Source: Haematococcus lacustris (taxonomy: Eukaryota; Chlorophyta; Chlorophyceae; Chlamydomonadales; Haematococcaceae). From it: a DNA stretch of 64,000 nt. Where the stretch lies: assembly GCA_030144725.1 (NCBI GenBank), contig JASKMD010000003.1, positions 9,126,737-9,190,736 of the forward strand, in the 5' to 3' direction. Positions 1-10,982 of this stretch are shown in pieces. The notes under the pieces were generated by a model. It did not search any database and had not been told where the DNA came from. It saw only the letters and a list, made by a program, of their open reading frames with translations. Positions within the stretch are counted from its first letter, which is position 1; every line of letters starts with the position of its first letter. The position numbers and the translations under genes were made by a program.

Positions 1-240
1 GACTTTTCAGAGCCCGCTCAACAAAGGCAGCGACTGGTGATGCTGGTACAGGTGGGGATGACTCACTGACACACCGCTCACTGACTCACTCACTCACTCA
101 CTCACTGACACACCGCTCACTGACTCACTCACTCACTCACTGACACACCGCTCACTGGCTCACTCACTCACTCACTCACTGACTCACTGACCCACTGACT
201 CACTGATTCACTGACTCACTGATTGCTCGCTAACCATCTC
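1..240. repeat. CTCACTGA-type simple repeat
   Basis: Short tandem units of CTCACTGA and CACTGACTCA fill roughly positions 55-240. I see no coding signal. Positions 241-660 are C-rich and have open frames on both strands, but no recognisable protein. Confidence 0.8.
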
Positions 241-666
241 ACTGCACTGACATCATAGGCAGACTGCACACCGCCCGCCGCCCTCTCCCCCCTGCTGTGG
301 CCCCTGACCAACCTGAACCTAGCCTGCCTAGCTGCTCAGCCCCTCCCCTCTCACCCAGCTCACTAACCTAGCCTGGCAGCATGGTGTGTGTGGCTGCACG
401 CCCACCGCTGCTGGCCTGACTGCCCTGCCTGGCTGCAGAGGCAGCTGGCTGCCCTAGCCGCCCCACCCGGTAGGGTTCTGCCGCCCTGGCTTCCGCCATG
501 CTACACCAACCCCTACCCCCTGAGGCTCTCTGGCCAAGATGGGGTAGGGGTAGGGCGCGGCACTTCCACCCCCAGCCCACCTGCAGCCTGGCCAGCCCCC
601 TCCCCCCTGGACGCATCAAGGCCCGCGAGGCAGCGCCCTGCTGCCCAGCCGGCCCCCTGCCCCCCC

Positions 667-1166
667 NNNNNNNNNNNNNNNNNNNNNNNNNNNNNNNNNN
701 NNNNNNNNNNNNNNNNNNNNNNNNNNNNNNNNNNNNNNNNNNNNNNNNNNNNNNNNNNNNNNNNNNNNNNNNNNNNNNNNNNNNNNNNNNNNNNNNNNNN
801 NNNNNNNNNNNNNNNNNNNNNNNNNNNNNNNNNNNNNNNNNNNNNNNNNNNNNNNNNNNNNNNNNNNNNNNNNNNNNNNNNNNNNNNNNNNNNNNNNNNN
901 NNNNNNNNNNNNNNNNNNNNNNNNNNNNNNNNNNNNNNNNNNNNNNNNNNNNNNNNNNNNNNNNNNNNNNNNNNNNNNNNNNNNNNNNNNNNNNNNNNNN
1001 NNNNNNNNNNNNNNNNNNNNNNNNNNNNNNNNNNNNNNNNNNNNNNNNNNNNNNNNNNNNNNNNNNNNNNNNNNNNNNNNNNNNNNNNNNNNNNNNNNNN
1101 NNNNNNNNNNNNNNNNNNNNNNNNNNNNNNNNNNNNNNNNNNNNNNNNNNNNNNNNNNNNNNNNNN
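667..1166. other. Assembly gap (500 N)
   Basis: Exactly 500 N, the usual placeholder for a gap of unknown size. Any reading frame that appears to cross it is meaningless. Confidence 1.
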
Positions 1167-4100
1167 ACAACACCCTTGGCGCAGGGCCAGGCAGCCTTGC
1201 TGCTCTGCCGGACCCCCTCCTGTGACCCACACCTGCTGACCAGCCACCCTCGCGCGCCACCCCTTGCCGCTGCCTCTACTCAGAGCCGCACGCACCCCTC
1301 TCTCAGTGGCTCCCTTGCTGCGGCCCAGACCCCTCCCACAGCCCCCTGGCTGCCCCAGCCGGCAGCTGACCCACTAGGCAGCCCAGGGCCCCCGCCCCCA
1401 CCTCACCACAGCAGCAGCACCTTGGCACCCAGCCCTGCGCCCAGCGCCCCTGCCCTGCCAGGCCCCCCGCCCCCTGCCTCACCCCCCCTGCTGCCCCCCC
1501 GCCGGGCCAGCTCCCAGCCATTGCCCTGGCCACTCAGGGTGGGGCACCTCAGCTCGGCGACAGCAGGGCCCAGCGGGTCTGGAGGGGCAGGGAGGCAGCG
1601 GGGGGGCCTGGGAGGGGGGTCCCAAGATCTGGCCCGTGAGCACCCTGGCTACCCAGCCACCCTGCTGCTGCGGGCTCACCGCCAGCTGCAAGCCCTTCAG
1701 GGTGAGGGGCTGTGGGGCGAGCAGCAGGGGCTGGCGGCTGCCTGGCTGGCTGCGGCGCATGGCTGCCTAGTGTATGAGCCATGTAGTGCGAATCAGGTGT
1801 TTGAGCTAATCAAAGCAGGGGCGGTTGTTTGCGGAAAACAAACCCATGGCCAGGAGTCGAACCCAGACCACTCCTCGCGGCAATCCCTGGCTGAGTCGCA
1901 GCTGTGCCACCGGGCGGACCCGACAGACGCACCGCCTTCAAAAGTGCAGCAGCACGCACGTGTGCACGGGCCCGGGCACAGCTTCGGCCCGTTGCTCCAT
2001 GCAGCGGGGTGGGCGGCTCGCGGCTTGCCGGATGGGAGTTGGCCTCCGGGTGTGCTCGTGGCCCTCGCGCGCTGCCTGACCCCGCAGCTGCCGTTGTTGA
2101 GTATGTTGCGCACTTGGGCGAAACGTGGGGAGGCGCGTTCGCGGTTGCAACAAGCCGGGGTGCTGCAGCTGGTTCACGTTGTGCGACGCGCAGCTGCTCG
2201 CCTCGCCCACAGTGTTGTGCGATGTCAGGGCGAGCATACTGCCAACTCTCAGCGTGCGCACCGACACAACGGGGTGCAGCACGAAGCAGGGCTTGGCAAG
2301 CTCTTTTGGAGCCACTCTCGCGCGAGTGACGACGTCGACATTGCGGGGTTGGAACTGGAGGGGATGGCCGCCCTGAGCCACGTCCTTGCGGCAGCGCACC
2401 TTAGCCAGACTCCCCGCAGGCTTCCCGCCGCCGCGCCCACCATCGCCTCCGCCGTTCCGCCAATTGTCCCACCCGTGATGCGAGCCGCGGGGTCGTCGGG
2501 TGGCAGCGGAGTCGTGCAACAATCGTCGTCTCCGCAACCCCGTCTTAGAGCAGGCACGGCACCGCCGAGGTCCCAAATCTGCATCCCTGCAAACTCCGTT
2601 CCTGACGCCACGCTGTCCACCCAGCTCAGCGCCTTACTGGCCCCTGCGCTGCTGGCTCGCCGCGCGAAGGATTGGGCAGCCAGCCCGAGATGCCTGCCTG
2701 CTCTAGCACAAATCAGTAGCGCCCTGCAAGCCCTGGGTGCCAGTGCAGCCCCTGTGGCCCCTCCACCTACTGGCCCAAGTTCCTCAGGGTCTGCACAGCT
2801 GGCATCCGCCCAGAGTTCGGCAGGGAGTCCACAAGAGCTGCTCGTCCTGACAAAGCTGGCTGACGTTGCCTCCCAGTGCTGCTGGCAGCTGCTGGCACAA
2901 CAGCAGGTGCACGGCGCCATGGCTGCGTTCAGGGCGGGGTGCCGTGTGGCTGCTGCAGCTGAAGCTGGTGCGAGGCCGAGGGCAGGGCTAGGGCCAGGGC
3001 CAGGCCCTTGGGCAGGGGTAGGGGCAGGAGCCACTTCTGGCTTTGGCCTGCCTTTAAGGCAGGAGCAGCAGCTGGTCAGGGCGGGCGAGGAGCTGCTGCA
3101 GGTGGTGAAAGCCTTGAGCAGCAGCCAGCTGCACCATGCTGAGCTGGGCAACACAAGCCATGCAGTGGCATGGCTGCCCTGGCTGCCCCTGCCCGCTGCC
3201 CTGGGCATCATGGCTGCAGCCCGCCACCTCCTGCAGCCGCTGCCAGCGTTACATGCGGTGAGTGTACATAGGCGGGGAGGGGTGAGGGGTGAGGGGGTGA
3301 GGGTAACCACAAGGGGCGAGAAGGGAAGGTCTTAGCCAGACTGCATGCTGGTGCTTGCCGACCAGGTAGGGAGCCATGACCAGGTTGCTTCAGCTAGTGT
3401 GCCTCTGCCTTCTGCGCCTGCTGTACTGCCCAGTCACTGCTCCCTACTGTTGCTGACCTGCCACACTCACCCTGGCCTGTGGCTGCTGTTCACCTTGCAG
3501 CCGGGCCTACGCCTCTGGGCTGAGCACAAGGTGGGGGCTGGGTGGGAGCAACATGGGTGGGGAGGGCCAGAGGGGTCTCCCCACTCCTCACACCTTGACC
3601 CTCACCACCCGACCCTCGCCACCTTGGCCCCGGCACCTAGCCCCCTCCCACCTTGCCCCCCGCCCCCTTGCCCTCTCCCCCTATGTGGCTTTCCCACCTC
3701 GCCTGCAGGGCCATGGCCTGAAGCTGGATGCCGCCGCCCGCCTTCACGCATCTGCAGCTGTGGCAGCAGCCTGGCTGGCCTTCGCAGCTCACCCTCACCC
3801 TCACACCCACTCCCAGCTGCAGCACCTGCATCTGGCGCCCCTTGGACCCCCAGCCAGCACTGGGCTTGAAGGCGCACCTGCAGGTGTGAGGACGACACCT
3901 TGGCCGCAGTGGCTGCCTCAGCCCTTGGCCTGCAGCCTGCTGGAGCACCTGCTATCTCTCAATGGCCCTCAATGGCAGCGTCTGCATCAAGCTGCTGCCC
4001 AGCTCCAGCTGGCTCTGCCGCCTGCTCTTGGCCTGCTAGCCCTGCAAAGCATTGGGCATCACGTGCCTGATGCGGGCGGGCGGGCGGGCCAGCCGGCCCA

Positions 4101-5629
4101 GCCAGCTCGCACAGAATTGCAAACGTCACATACCTTGTCCCTTGGCCTGCGGGGCCCAGCTCCTGCCTTCACTGAGGCTGGCGATGCAGTCACTTGCAGC
4201 CCAGGACGGGGTGGCGATGCAGCAAGCGTGTTTGGGTCAGAGGTCGGCCACTGCAGCAGCAGAGCGGGTAGGCAAACGCTCAGAAGCCTATCTCACTCAC
4301 CCGCTCACAAGGACCTTGTCCCACTTTGCGGGCAAGAAGGGCGGCAACAGCACGATGCGCAGCAAGCTGTGGTCGCGTTGAAGAGCTTGTGGCAGCATCA
4401 GCGTCTGCAGCGACGTCGCTCTCAAAGCAAACCGCAGGTCACACCGGCGTGCGGAATGGGTTGGGACACACTAGTTACTCATGCGGATCGCGGAGGTACG
4501 GAGGTCCGCTACTCAACTAGCCGTGCGCCCAGTCCTTATGCGCTGTTGCTCCTGCAACGACTATGCGCTAGCCTGCAACACCTACCGCGCAAGTCCCTGC
4601 TGGATTGCTTGGCGCTGGTGGGCGACATGTTCCCATTGCTGCCGCGCCACAAGCAGAGCAGCCGGGGCGTGTCTGACACCCTATGGCAACTGACACCGCC
4701 CCACATCGAGCGCCAGCTATGCGGGCACGACATTGGGAGTACAGCGGCAGCACGCGGTTGTGAAGGTGCTGTCTTGCAAGCCCCGTGCGCGCAACTCGGC
4801 CCGGTGCCCCGGATAGTGCGCGCAGCTGTGCGAAAACTCCAAGCTGCGCAGACATGCAGCGCAACAGTTTCTTGCGCAAGCCACGACGAGGTGCAGGCGG
4901 CGGCCGCGAAGCTATACAAGGAGGCTGAGAGGGTGGCCGTCCGCAATGTTGCGGACCGCGAGGGGACGAAGGGTTTGGAGGCAAACCTCGACGCACGCAC
5001 GGGGCGTCTGGCTGTCGAGTACGCTGCCTCGCTGCTGCGAGCAGGTCACAGGTCGGTGGTTGTATCCATCGAGCCACCAGCCATGCAAACAGTCCCGCCT
5101 TGCTCTGACTTTCCAAAACTTGCCATCTGGAAGTGGGCGACGGCCAATATGTATAGGGGCTAAGGGACCTTGGAGTTGAGGCACCTCACACGTTAGTGGC
5201 ATGTGCCACAGCAGTTTAATTATGCCTGGCTTGCAGCATGCCATGAGGGTGCAGCTGTGCCTACGCTACCCCTCCATTGCCTCTGAACGCATGAACGTGC
5301 CACCTATCCGCGTGCCATATGTGATTGGCGGGCTGCACTTGCCTGGCCTCAGGTGCCACAAACTGCTCTTGGTCTGTACGCAAGCGGAAGCCCAGCTATT
5401 GGAAGGTAAGGAGACCAGCCCATGCTACCATGTGCTGAATCCACCCGCTCATGTACCTCCTTCCCCACCCTACCCTTGCAGCCAAGCACATCCAAGCTGG
5501 ACGTGACATTGATACCAAGGGCCAAATACCCGGCTCACTTCGGAACCTTTCTAGAACTAAGTCCAGCGGATACCCACACCTTGACGCGACCTCATTGGCT
5601 GGCAAGGTCGGGGATGGCAGCAGCGCCTA
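1167..5629 (+). CDS. Unrecognised Ala/Leu-rich protein, multi-exon, partial
   Basis: Plus-strand coding-like segments are rich in Ala, Leu, Pro and Gln. The largest runs from the gap to a GT donor near 3257. A short exon near 3501-3530 (PGLRLWAEHK) joins in phase to one starting near 3709 (GHGLKLDAAARLHASAAVAA). The frame then stays open to a stop at 5161-5163. A further exon pair near 5225-5405 and 5482-5629 may be the true 3-prime end (RVPYVIGGLHLPGL, then KHIQAGRDIDTKGQ). Helical Leu/Ala-rich stretches resemble the helical-repeat organelle proteins of algae, but I see no clear repeat or RAP domain and assign no function. The 5-prime end lies in or before the gap. A tRNA-like SINE sits in the first long frame at 1840-1925, so part of that frame (about 1790-2640) may be an intron or insertion. 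Exon boundaries are uncertain. Confidence 0.4.
1840..1925 (-). mobile_element. tRNA-derived SINE fragment
   Basis: On the minus strand there is an A-box-like TGGCACAGCTG (1899-1909) followed about 35 bases later by a perfect B-box GGTTCGACTCC (1853-1863). These are the two internal RNA polymerase III promoter elements. No full cloverleaf or acceptor stem is evident, so this is a SINE head and not a functional tRNA gene. Confidence 0.6.
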
Positions 5630-5639
5630 ATGTTTGGGA

Positions 5640-6328
5640 GCAGGGCTATGTAGCGCCGACAACCTCTCCCCCCTCACTTCAGCTTGTCCTCAAACATGTC
5701 ATTGCTTTTGCACTAACATACTATTAATGCTAAGTCGCGTGGTCTGCAATACTATGATTAAGTGTCATTTTACGACCTTCAGATGCAAATTTCTATTCTT
5801 TCTAAATGCTCTTGATTGCAGTAAGGTTTTGCTCCGAGGGTGAGGCCATGCCTAGCAATCTCTGTACAGACATCCCTAAAATGGCATGCCATATCAACGA
5901 ATCCTGAAGACCAGCGTAACCACCCACACAAGGTCCAGACCCACCAAAAATGGATGACCTGGATCACAAAGTAGAGGACATCCCATCTCGCACGCGCACC
6001 AGCATGCATAGCAGGGTAACATTATATCGTTATGTCGACATGTCAACCGTCGGTAAAGTCCCAGCCGTACTCCAACCATGGCCGATACCGCTGAGAACTA
6101 GATGCTCATGCATCGCCCATCCAGTCAATTGCTTGGTGACAGGCATGTAGGCACGGCTGGGGCATCTAGCCAGCGCTCATCCCACACCCTCTTTGACCGG
6201 CGCATAGTCTTGACGTGCATGCACACACACTGTTGCTGAGCATCCGCCTCCTGTCAGTGTGCTAGATAGGACTGTGTGTGGGCTGGTAAGCGGCACGACT
6301 CCCGGACATTATTGCTTTGCAGCTGTCT
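5640..6328. other. Intergenic, no feature seen
   Basis: AT-richer sequence between the first gene and the phosphatase. It has only short open frames and no recognisable element. Terminators or polyadenylation signals of the two flanking genes would lie here but I cannot pin them down. Confidence 0.6.
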
Positions 6329-7628
6329 TCATGCCTGCTCCAGCGCATCAATAAATTGCTGGATGCTGGTGATGTACCAGTCCGCCTTGGCAGCAATGTT
6401 GGGCCGCATGACCACCCCCCCATACCTGCAGCCAGAGTTCACACCATCATTAACCTACTACTGAGTACAATGCAGACACATAGACAGCAAACTGGCTTCC
6501 CTGCAAGCACTAGGGAGGTGTCAGAAACATGTGCCATGCACGAGGCTTTGCCCAAGGAAATCAGGCATGAGCACCTGCCCCGCCCGCCCTGCCCTGTCTG
6601 CCCCTCTTAATGCTGTCCCCCAATGCTACTTCCTCTTCTACTTCACTACACTGCCCTACATGCCCCGCCCTGTCCCCTGTGCCTTGAGTGCCTTGCGAGC
6701 GCCCTAGCAAGTCCCTTTGCTTGAGTGTGCACAATGGTCTGCGTCATAGACACGCAACACCCTGACCTCCCCTGCCCAACCTCGGCTCCCCTGCCCAGCC
6801 TTCTCTGGCCCTAGAGCTGGTCCCAGCCCACCCGATGAACAGGCTGGCTGCGCCTTCCAGCCGCGCCTCCAAGTCGGTGGCCCCGTCTCCCACCATCACG
6901 ATCTGGCGCAGGCCCCTCGTTTCCTGCACAGGGGGGCGCAGGGCAGGCTGGGCGCGGCCATGCCCACCTGGGTCGAGAGCCATACCCTGTGTCTGGGGCC
7001 AATAGGCTTGCCCAACACAGCCCGTGACACCAGTTCAGTGCCAGTTGGCTCACCCAACACGACCAGTGTCGTCAGTTCAGTGCCAAGCTTGGCCCGGTCA
7101 GCTTGTCACCAGGGCAGCAGCTGGCTGGAGCAGTCTCTATAGCTAAGGAGGCAGAAAGAGATTGCTGGCAGCTGCCTGTGTGCTCCAGGTGGTGCCCGAC
7201 ACCTGCCTGTATGTGGCGCAATGCAGCGGGCTTGCCTCCGCTTCTGCAAGTGAATTCATTAGTGTCAAAGCCAGCGTATGACCCATCCTCCTGCAGCGGC
7301 AGCAGGAGCGGCAGAGGCAAGGTAGCCAGCCTTCGTGTCTTCCTAGTCGCATGAAGCATGCAAGCATGACATGCACTATGTGGGACCAGCGGAGGAGGCA
7401 GTACCTGGAACAGCAGGTTGTTGGCAAACACATTGTCCAGTGGGATGTCCAGGTGCTGGGCCAGCGGGTGGATGATCTGGCGGAAGCCGCCTGACACCAG
7501 GAACACCTCCTTGCCCTGCTGACGCAGTAGGGTCAGCAGCTCCGGGATGCCTAGTGAGCAGGCAAGCAGGCAGCTTGGCGAGCTGTAAGGCGCGTGGCGT
7601 ATGTGAGTGGAAGTTGGGAGGGAGGTGG

Positions 7629-7713
<85 letters not shown>

Positions 7714-8756
7714 TGCCTGGAGTGCTGGTGTGGGTTGGCAGGTCAGCGTGGTGAGAGCCAGGGCAGGGAGGCAGGATGCACCAGCTTCCATGGCAGGGCC
7801 AGGGGTAGAGTGTGTAGTGAATGTCAGGAACACCACTGGGCCAGCCTACTATGCGTGTCCCACCAGGGGCAGTAGAAACATACGCAGGCATGCATAGGAA
7901 GGGTTGCTACAAAGCAGGGCGATCCCTAAGAAAGCGTGCTGCACGAAGCAACACATGCCAGGGCGTAGGTTTGCTTTCCCCAGTTCTCTTGCAGCTGTTC
8001 TTGCAACAGTAGGCGCTGGGTGGCCTGGCTATGGCTTGAAGAAAACCCTTTGTTATTGGCTGGAGGTCTGTGTTGCTGCTGCTGCTGCTGCTGCTGCTAC
8101 TGCTGGAGCAGACCTGGGCTGATGCGGTGAGGGTGCTCAATTAGGAACTTGGCCACAGCCGCCCGAGAGGGTTGCATGACAGCCAGCCGCTGCGTGAGCG
8201 CTGTCTTGAAGTCCACGCTGCCACCCATGGCCCTGCATGCATGGTCAAGCATTGATGTATGAAGGAGGCAAGGATAGAAACAAGGTTAGCATAGACGGGC
8301 CCCGATGGGGAAACACATCTCGAAGAGCCAGACATGGAACAGACTGGCATTGGAGCTGTGGAGAAACGGATGGAGGAGTGAAGGGCAGTGACGGCTTAAA
8401 AGGAGGTGTGACTCACTGGGCTGTGAGCGCGGCCACTTGGGCGCCCACACCAAGGAATGCTGCCAACTCGTCAATGGACTCATCCTCACAGCTGCAGGCA
8501 GCATGGTGGGGAGCTATTCAGGTGGCTGACGCATGGTGGAGTGTGTCATGCGCCACTGCAGACTCACAAAGTGCTGTCAACGTCAAATGCAACAGCCTGC
8601 AGCAGCAGGGCGACATGAGGCGCTGGGTCATGATGCATGTAAGGTTTGATCCTACCCCCTTTCTTTTGAGTTTGCTACCTGTGCTGCTTTCAGACTTTGC
8701 AGAACTAGGTTTGAGGGAGCTGATGTTGGTGCTGTCGAGCCTGCATGCAGAAGCAT
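6329..8756 (-). CDS. Phosphoserine phosphatase (HAD family), eight exons
   Basis: Last step of the phosphorylated serine pathway: hydrolyses O-phosphoserine to serine. Exons on the minus strand: 8679-8756, 8568-8596, 8417-8491, 8114-8232, 7405-7550, 7207-7290, 6832-6923, 6329-6425. They join in phase to 239 residues, close to plant and animal SerB-type enzymes. HAD motif I is AVAFDVDSTF (DxD nucleophile pair), followed by CEDESIDELAAFLGVG. The cap includes AMGGSVDFKTALTQRL. Motif II is FLVSGGFRQII. Then come VFANNLLFQ, GFDTNEFTCRSGGK (motif III Lys) and VMVGDGATDLEA (motif IV acid residues). It ends YGGVVMRPNIAAKADWYITS. The ATG at 8756 gives a nearly direct run into motif I, so the model has no obvious plastid transit peptide. 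A transit-like Arg-rich frame exists further upstream (9035-8817) but I could not splice it in. One intron appears to use a GC donor (see findings). Confidence 0.93.
7627..7712. repeat. GGCA/CAGG tetranucleotide array in a phosphatase intron
   Basis: About 21 perfect copies of a 4-base unit between the exons at 7405-7550 and 8114-8232. Open frames through it on both strands are artefacts of the repeat. A short CTG run lies at about 8069-8098 in the same intron. Confidence 0.95.
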
Positions 8757-9282
8757 TTAGAGTTCGCTTATCTGCAGCGGTCGGCAACAATCATAGCCCC
8801 GGGCTACCTGCATTCGCTAGTGCAAGTTGGCGACTGGCTGGACGCTCCAGCGTTGTGCTTGATTGGCAGGCGCGCGGCGTCCTACAGCTGGGAGTGGCAG
8901 CGCCCAGGGAGAGCTGCAAACGAACCTCAGCCAAGGTGAGTGTCGAGCATGGGGCCGGGGAAGTAGGGTCCGGGGCCGGGGACGCACGTGCTGTATCAGG
9001 GTGTTCCGCATTCTGGAGCCAGCGGCGACATTCATTGCGGCGCCTATTCGTAGCGTGTGATTGTAGTTCGTGTCATTAAAGGATTAGCATAACACGTTTC
9101 CATGTACATGCACACACACGCACACACATGCTTACCATACATGCACGCATCAAATGCGGGCTGTACGCTGACAGGAAAGAACGTCAAAGCAATGCCAATG
9201 ACAGGGTTGACCAGCTGCCTTGCTTGTATGCTAATTGTATGCTGTAGTGGGGCTAAGCAGAAAGCAGCCAACCAACGCCAAC

Positions 9283-9521
9283 TAGAGCGCGACTGGTTAA
9301 ACTAACTTCCTGATGTTTTGGGTTTAACCACATCTTTAACCAATCTTTAACATACCCGTTTTGCTACCCTGGGACTGCTTCTCACTGGCTACTTCTGCCG
9401 GCATAGTGTCGCTGGGTGCATTGCCGTGTCGCGACCAGAACGACAGCCAAAAGGGACTCGTATCGCGACCAAACGGACCATCGGTTTAACATTAACCTTT
9501 AACCAGTCCGGTCGCGCTCTA
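9283..9521. mobile_element. Small hAT-type MITE with 8-bp target duplication
   Basis: The terminal inverted repeats are TAGAGCGCGAC at 9283 and GTCGCGCTCTA ending at 9521. They extend imperfectly through TGGTTAAAC and TTTAACCAG. Both ends are flanked by the identical 8-mer ACGCCAAC (9275-9282 and 9522-9529). An 8-bp target duplication and a TAGAG-type terminus fit the hAT superfamily. At 239 bases, with no coding frame, it is non-autonomous. Confidence 0.85.
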
Positions 9522-9605
9522 ACGCCAACACTAACACGCCAACACCAACCCAATCATGTACGACACCCCAGAAGCGAACATGCCTGCGCCACCTTGTGTT
9601 CCAGT

Positions 9606-9715
9606 CAGGCCGCCCCAACATGGGGTTAGTAATGTTCATGCAACTACTCTCTGAATACCGCATCGTTTTCAATAGCGTTTGTCACATTGGCAGCCACGGT
9701 TTAGTCCGCGTAATC
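9606..9715 (+). repeat. Dispersed repeat, copy 1
   Basis: The segment CAACATGGGGTTAGTAATGTT, followed downstream by AATAGCGTTTGT and CATTGGCA, recurs in diverged form at 23889-23990. It is probably a fragment of an unidentified interspersed element. The rest of 9530-10780 shows no gene I can support. Confidence 0.65.
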
Positions 9716-10782
9716 TGACCATCAGCGCTAGCCATTGGAGTCTTTGCTCGCGTACTGCCACATGTGCCCGCGAACAAATCACATCGGCGAGACGGGTATC
9801 CTTGGCACGGTGAGCCGCATCGCTGTGGCCCCATCTACCTAGCGTAGTGAGCTGGTTGTGCACAAATGGAATGTCCGGCCAACACCCAACGCGATGTCTG
9901 CCGGGCGTGCAGGGCACCTTGACGGGGTGTTTGAAACATCTGGGCGTATTCGCTTCCGCCGAATACACCATTTGGGTCGGCGCACACTAAGGTATCACCG
10001 GCTTACACACCCCCTCCTCCACTGTGACCTCCACTGTGTTGCAGCCGCTGCACCCATAGAAAAAGCGATACGTAATGTTTGTTCTTGACTCACTGGTGCA
10101 TCTCTTGAAACAAACCGCACATTAAACAACCCAGGCCTCTATCAGTTTGACATCTTCAAAGTGACATCATGTTCTCCAAGCAGAATCAGGGCCACGGGGC
10201 TGTGGGGTGGCAGTTGAGCTATGAAACTTTGCACGCAGGTGGATGGGATGTAGGGGAGTGTAACTCTCAGAGGAGCCGAGTCCAAACTCGGTCATGGTGT
10301 GGAGCTGTGTGACTGACTGCATGGCCCTGACCCCGAAATCGGCTAAGGGAGTTGACGGTCACAGACCAAAGTGTGCTTTTGACATATCTGAGTATGAGCG
10401 TGTGTAACAATGTCTAAAAGGAGCGTAACCTAGTAAGTAGCATGCTGTAAGTCCCAATGGTCGAGCTGTGGCATTGCCCTCTAGGTAAGGGGGGGAGGTG
10501 GGCTCATTGCCACATCGCCGCAACCGCTTTCCGATCCGACTGCTGCTGCCGACGCGCATGTGCATGTAGAGCAGCCTAAGCGACGAAGGCGGTCGCAGCG
10601 ATGACGGCATGCCCCGCAACGGCCCAAATTTGAATCACTAACTTTGACGCTTTGTTGTGCACGGCCTACTCGGTGTATGTTTATTCTGGATGGGTGAAAG
10701 GTAGCTGGCTGGGTTGGCTACATACTGAGCCAGCTAGCATTAAATTTGGTCCAGCGAGTGCAGAGTTACAGCCGTCCTACTA

Positions 10783-10832
10783 CCAGGGGTCGGTTTACTG
10801 CCATTTTTTGAATGTTGGGAGCGCCTGAGTTC
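10783..10832 (+). repeat. Dispersed repeat, TACCAGGGGTCGGTTT family, copy 1
   Basis: TACCAGGGGTCGGTTTACTG, then a T-rich tract and a TTGGGAGCGCCTGA-like tail. A diverged copy lies at 25328-25377. It sits just upstream of the receptor kinase start. Confidence 0.6.
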
Positions 10833-10982
10833 CAGCCATCCTGTATACAGTGCGGTTACAACCTGAAGCCCGCAGCTGTAACTGTGTCACCAGTTCAGTG
10901 TCAGTTGGCTCACCCAGCACGACCAGTGTCGTCAGTTCAGAGCCAGTTGGGTCACCGCCTCAATGTAGTCCGACCGTTGTTG

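Noticed and set aside
1840..1925. Functional tRNA gene
   Set aside because: A- and B-boxes are present but no acceptor-stem pairing or anticodon arm can be folded by eye, and the same holds at 14275-14365.
498..3335. A 945-codon open frame across the first gap
   Set aside because: It includes 500 N and the SINE-bearing segment. Only parts after 1167 look coding, so the continuous frame is not a real gene model.
8817..9035. Plastid transit peptide exon for the phosphoserine phosphatase
   Set aside because: The Arg-rich frame MNVAAGSRMRNTLIQHVRPR looks transit-like, but I found no in-phase donor joining it to the exon at 8679-8756, which has its own ATG.
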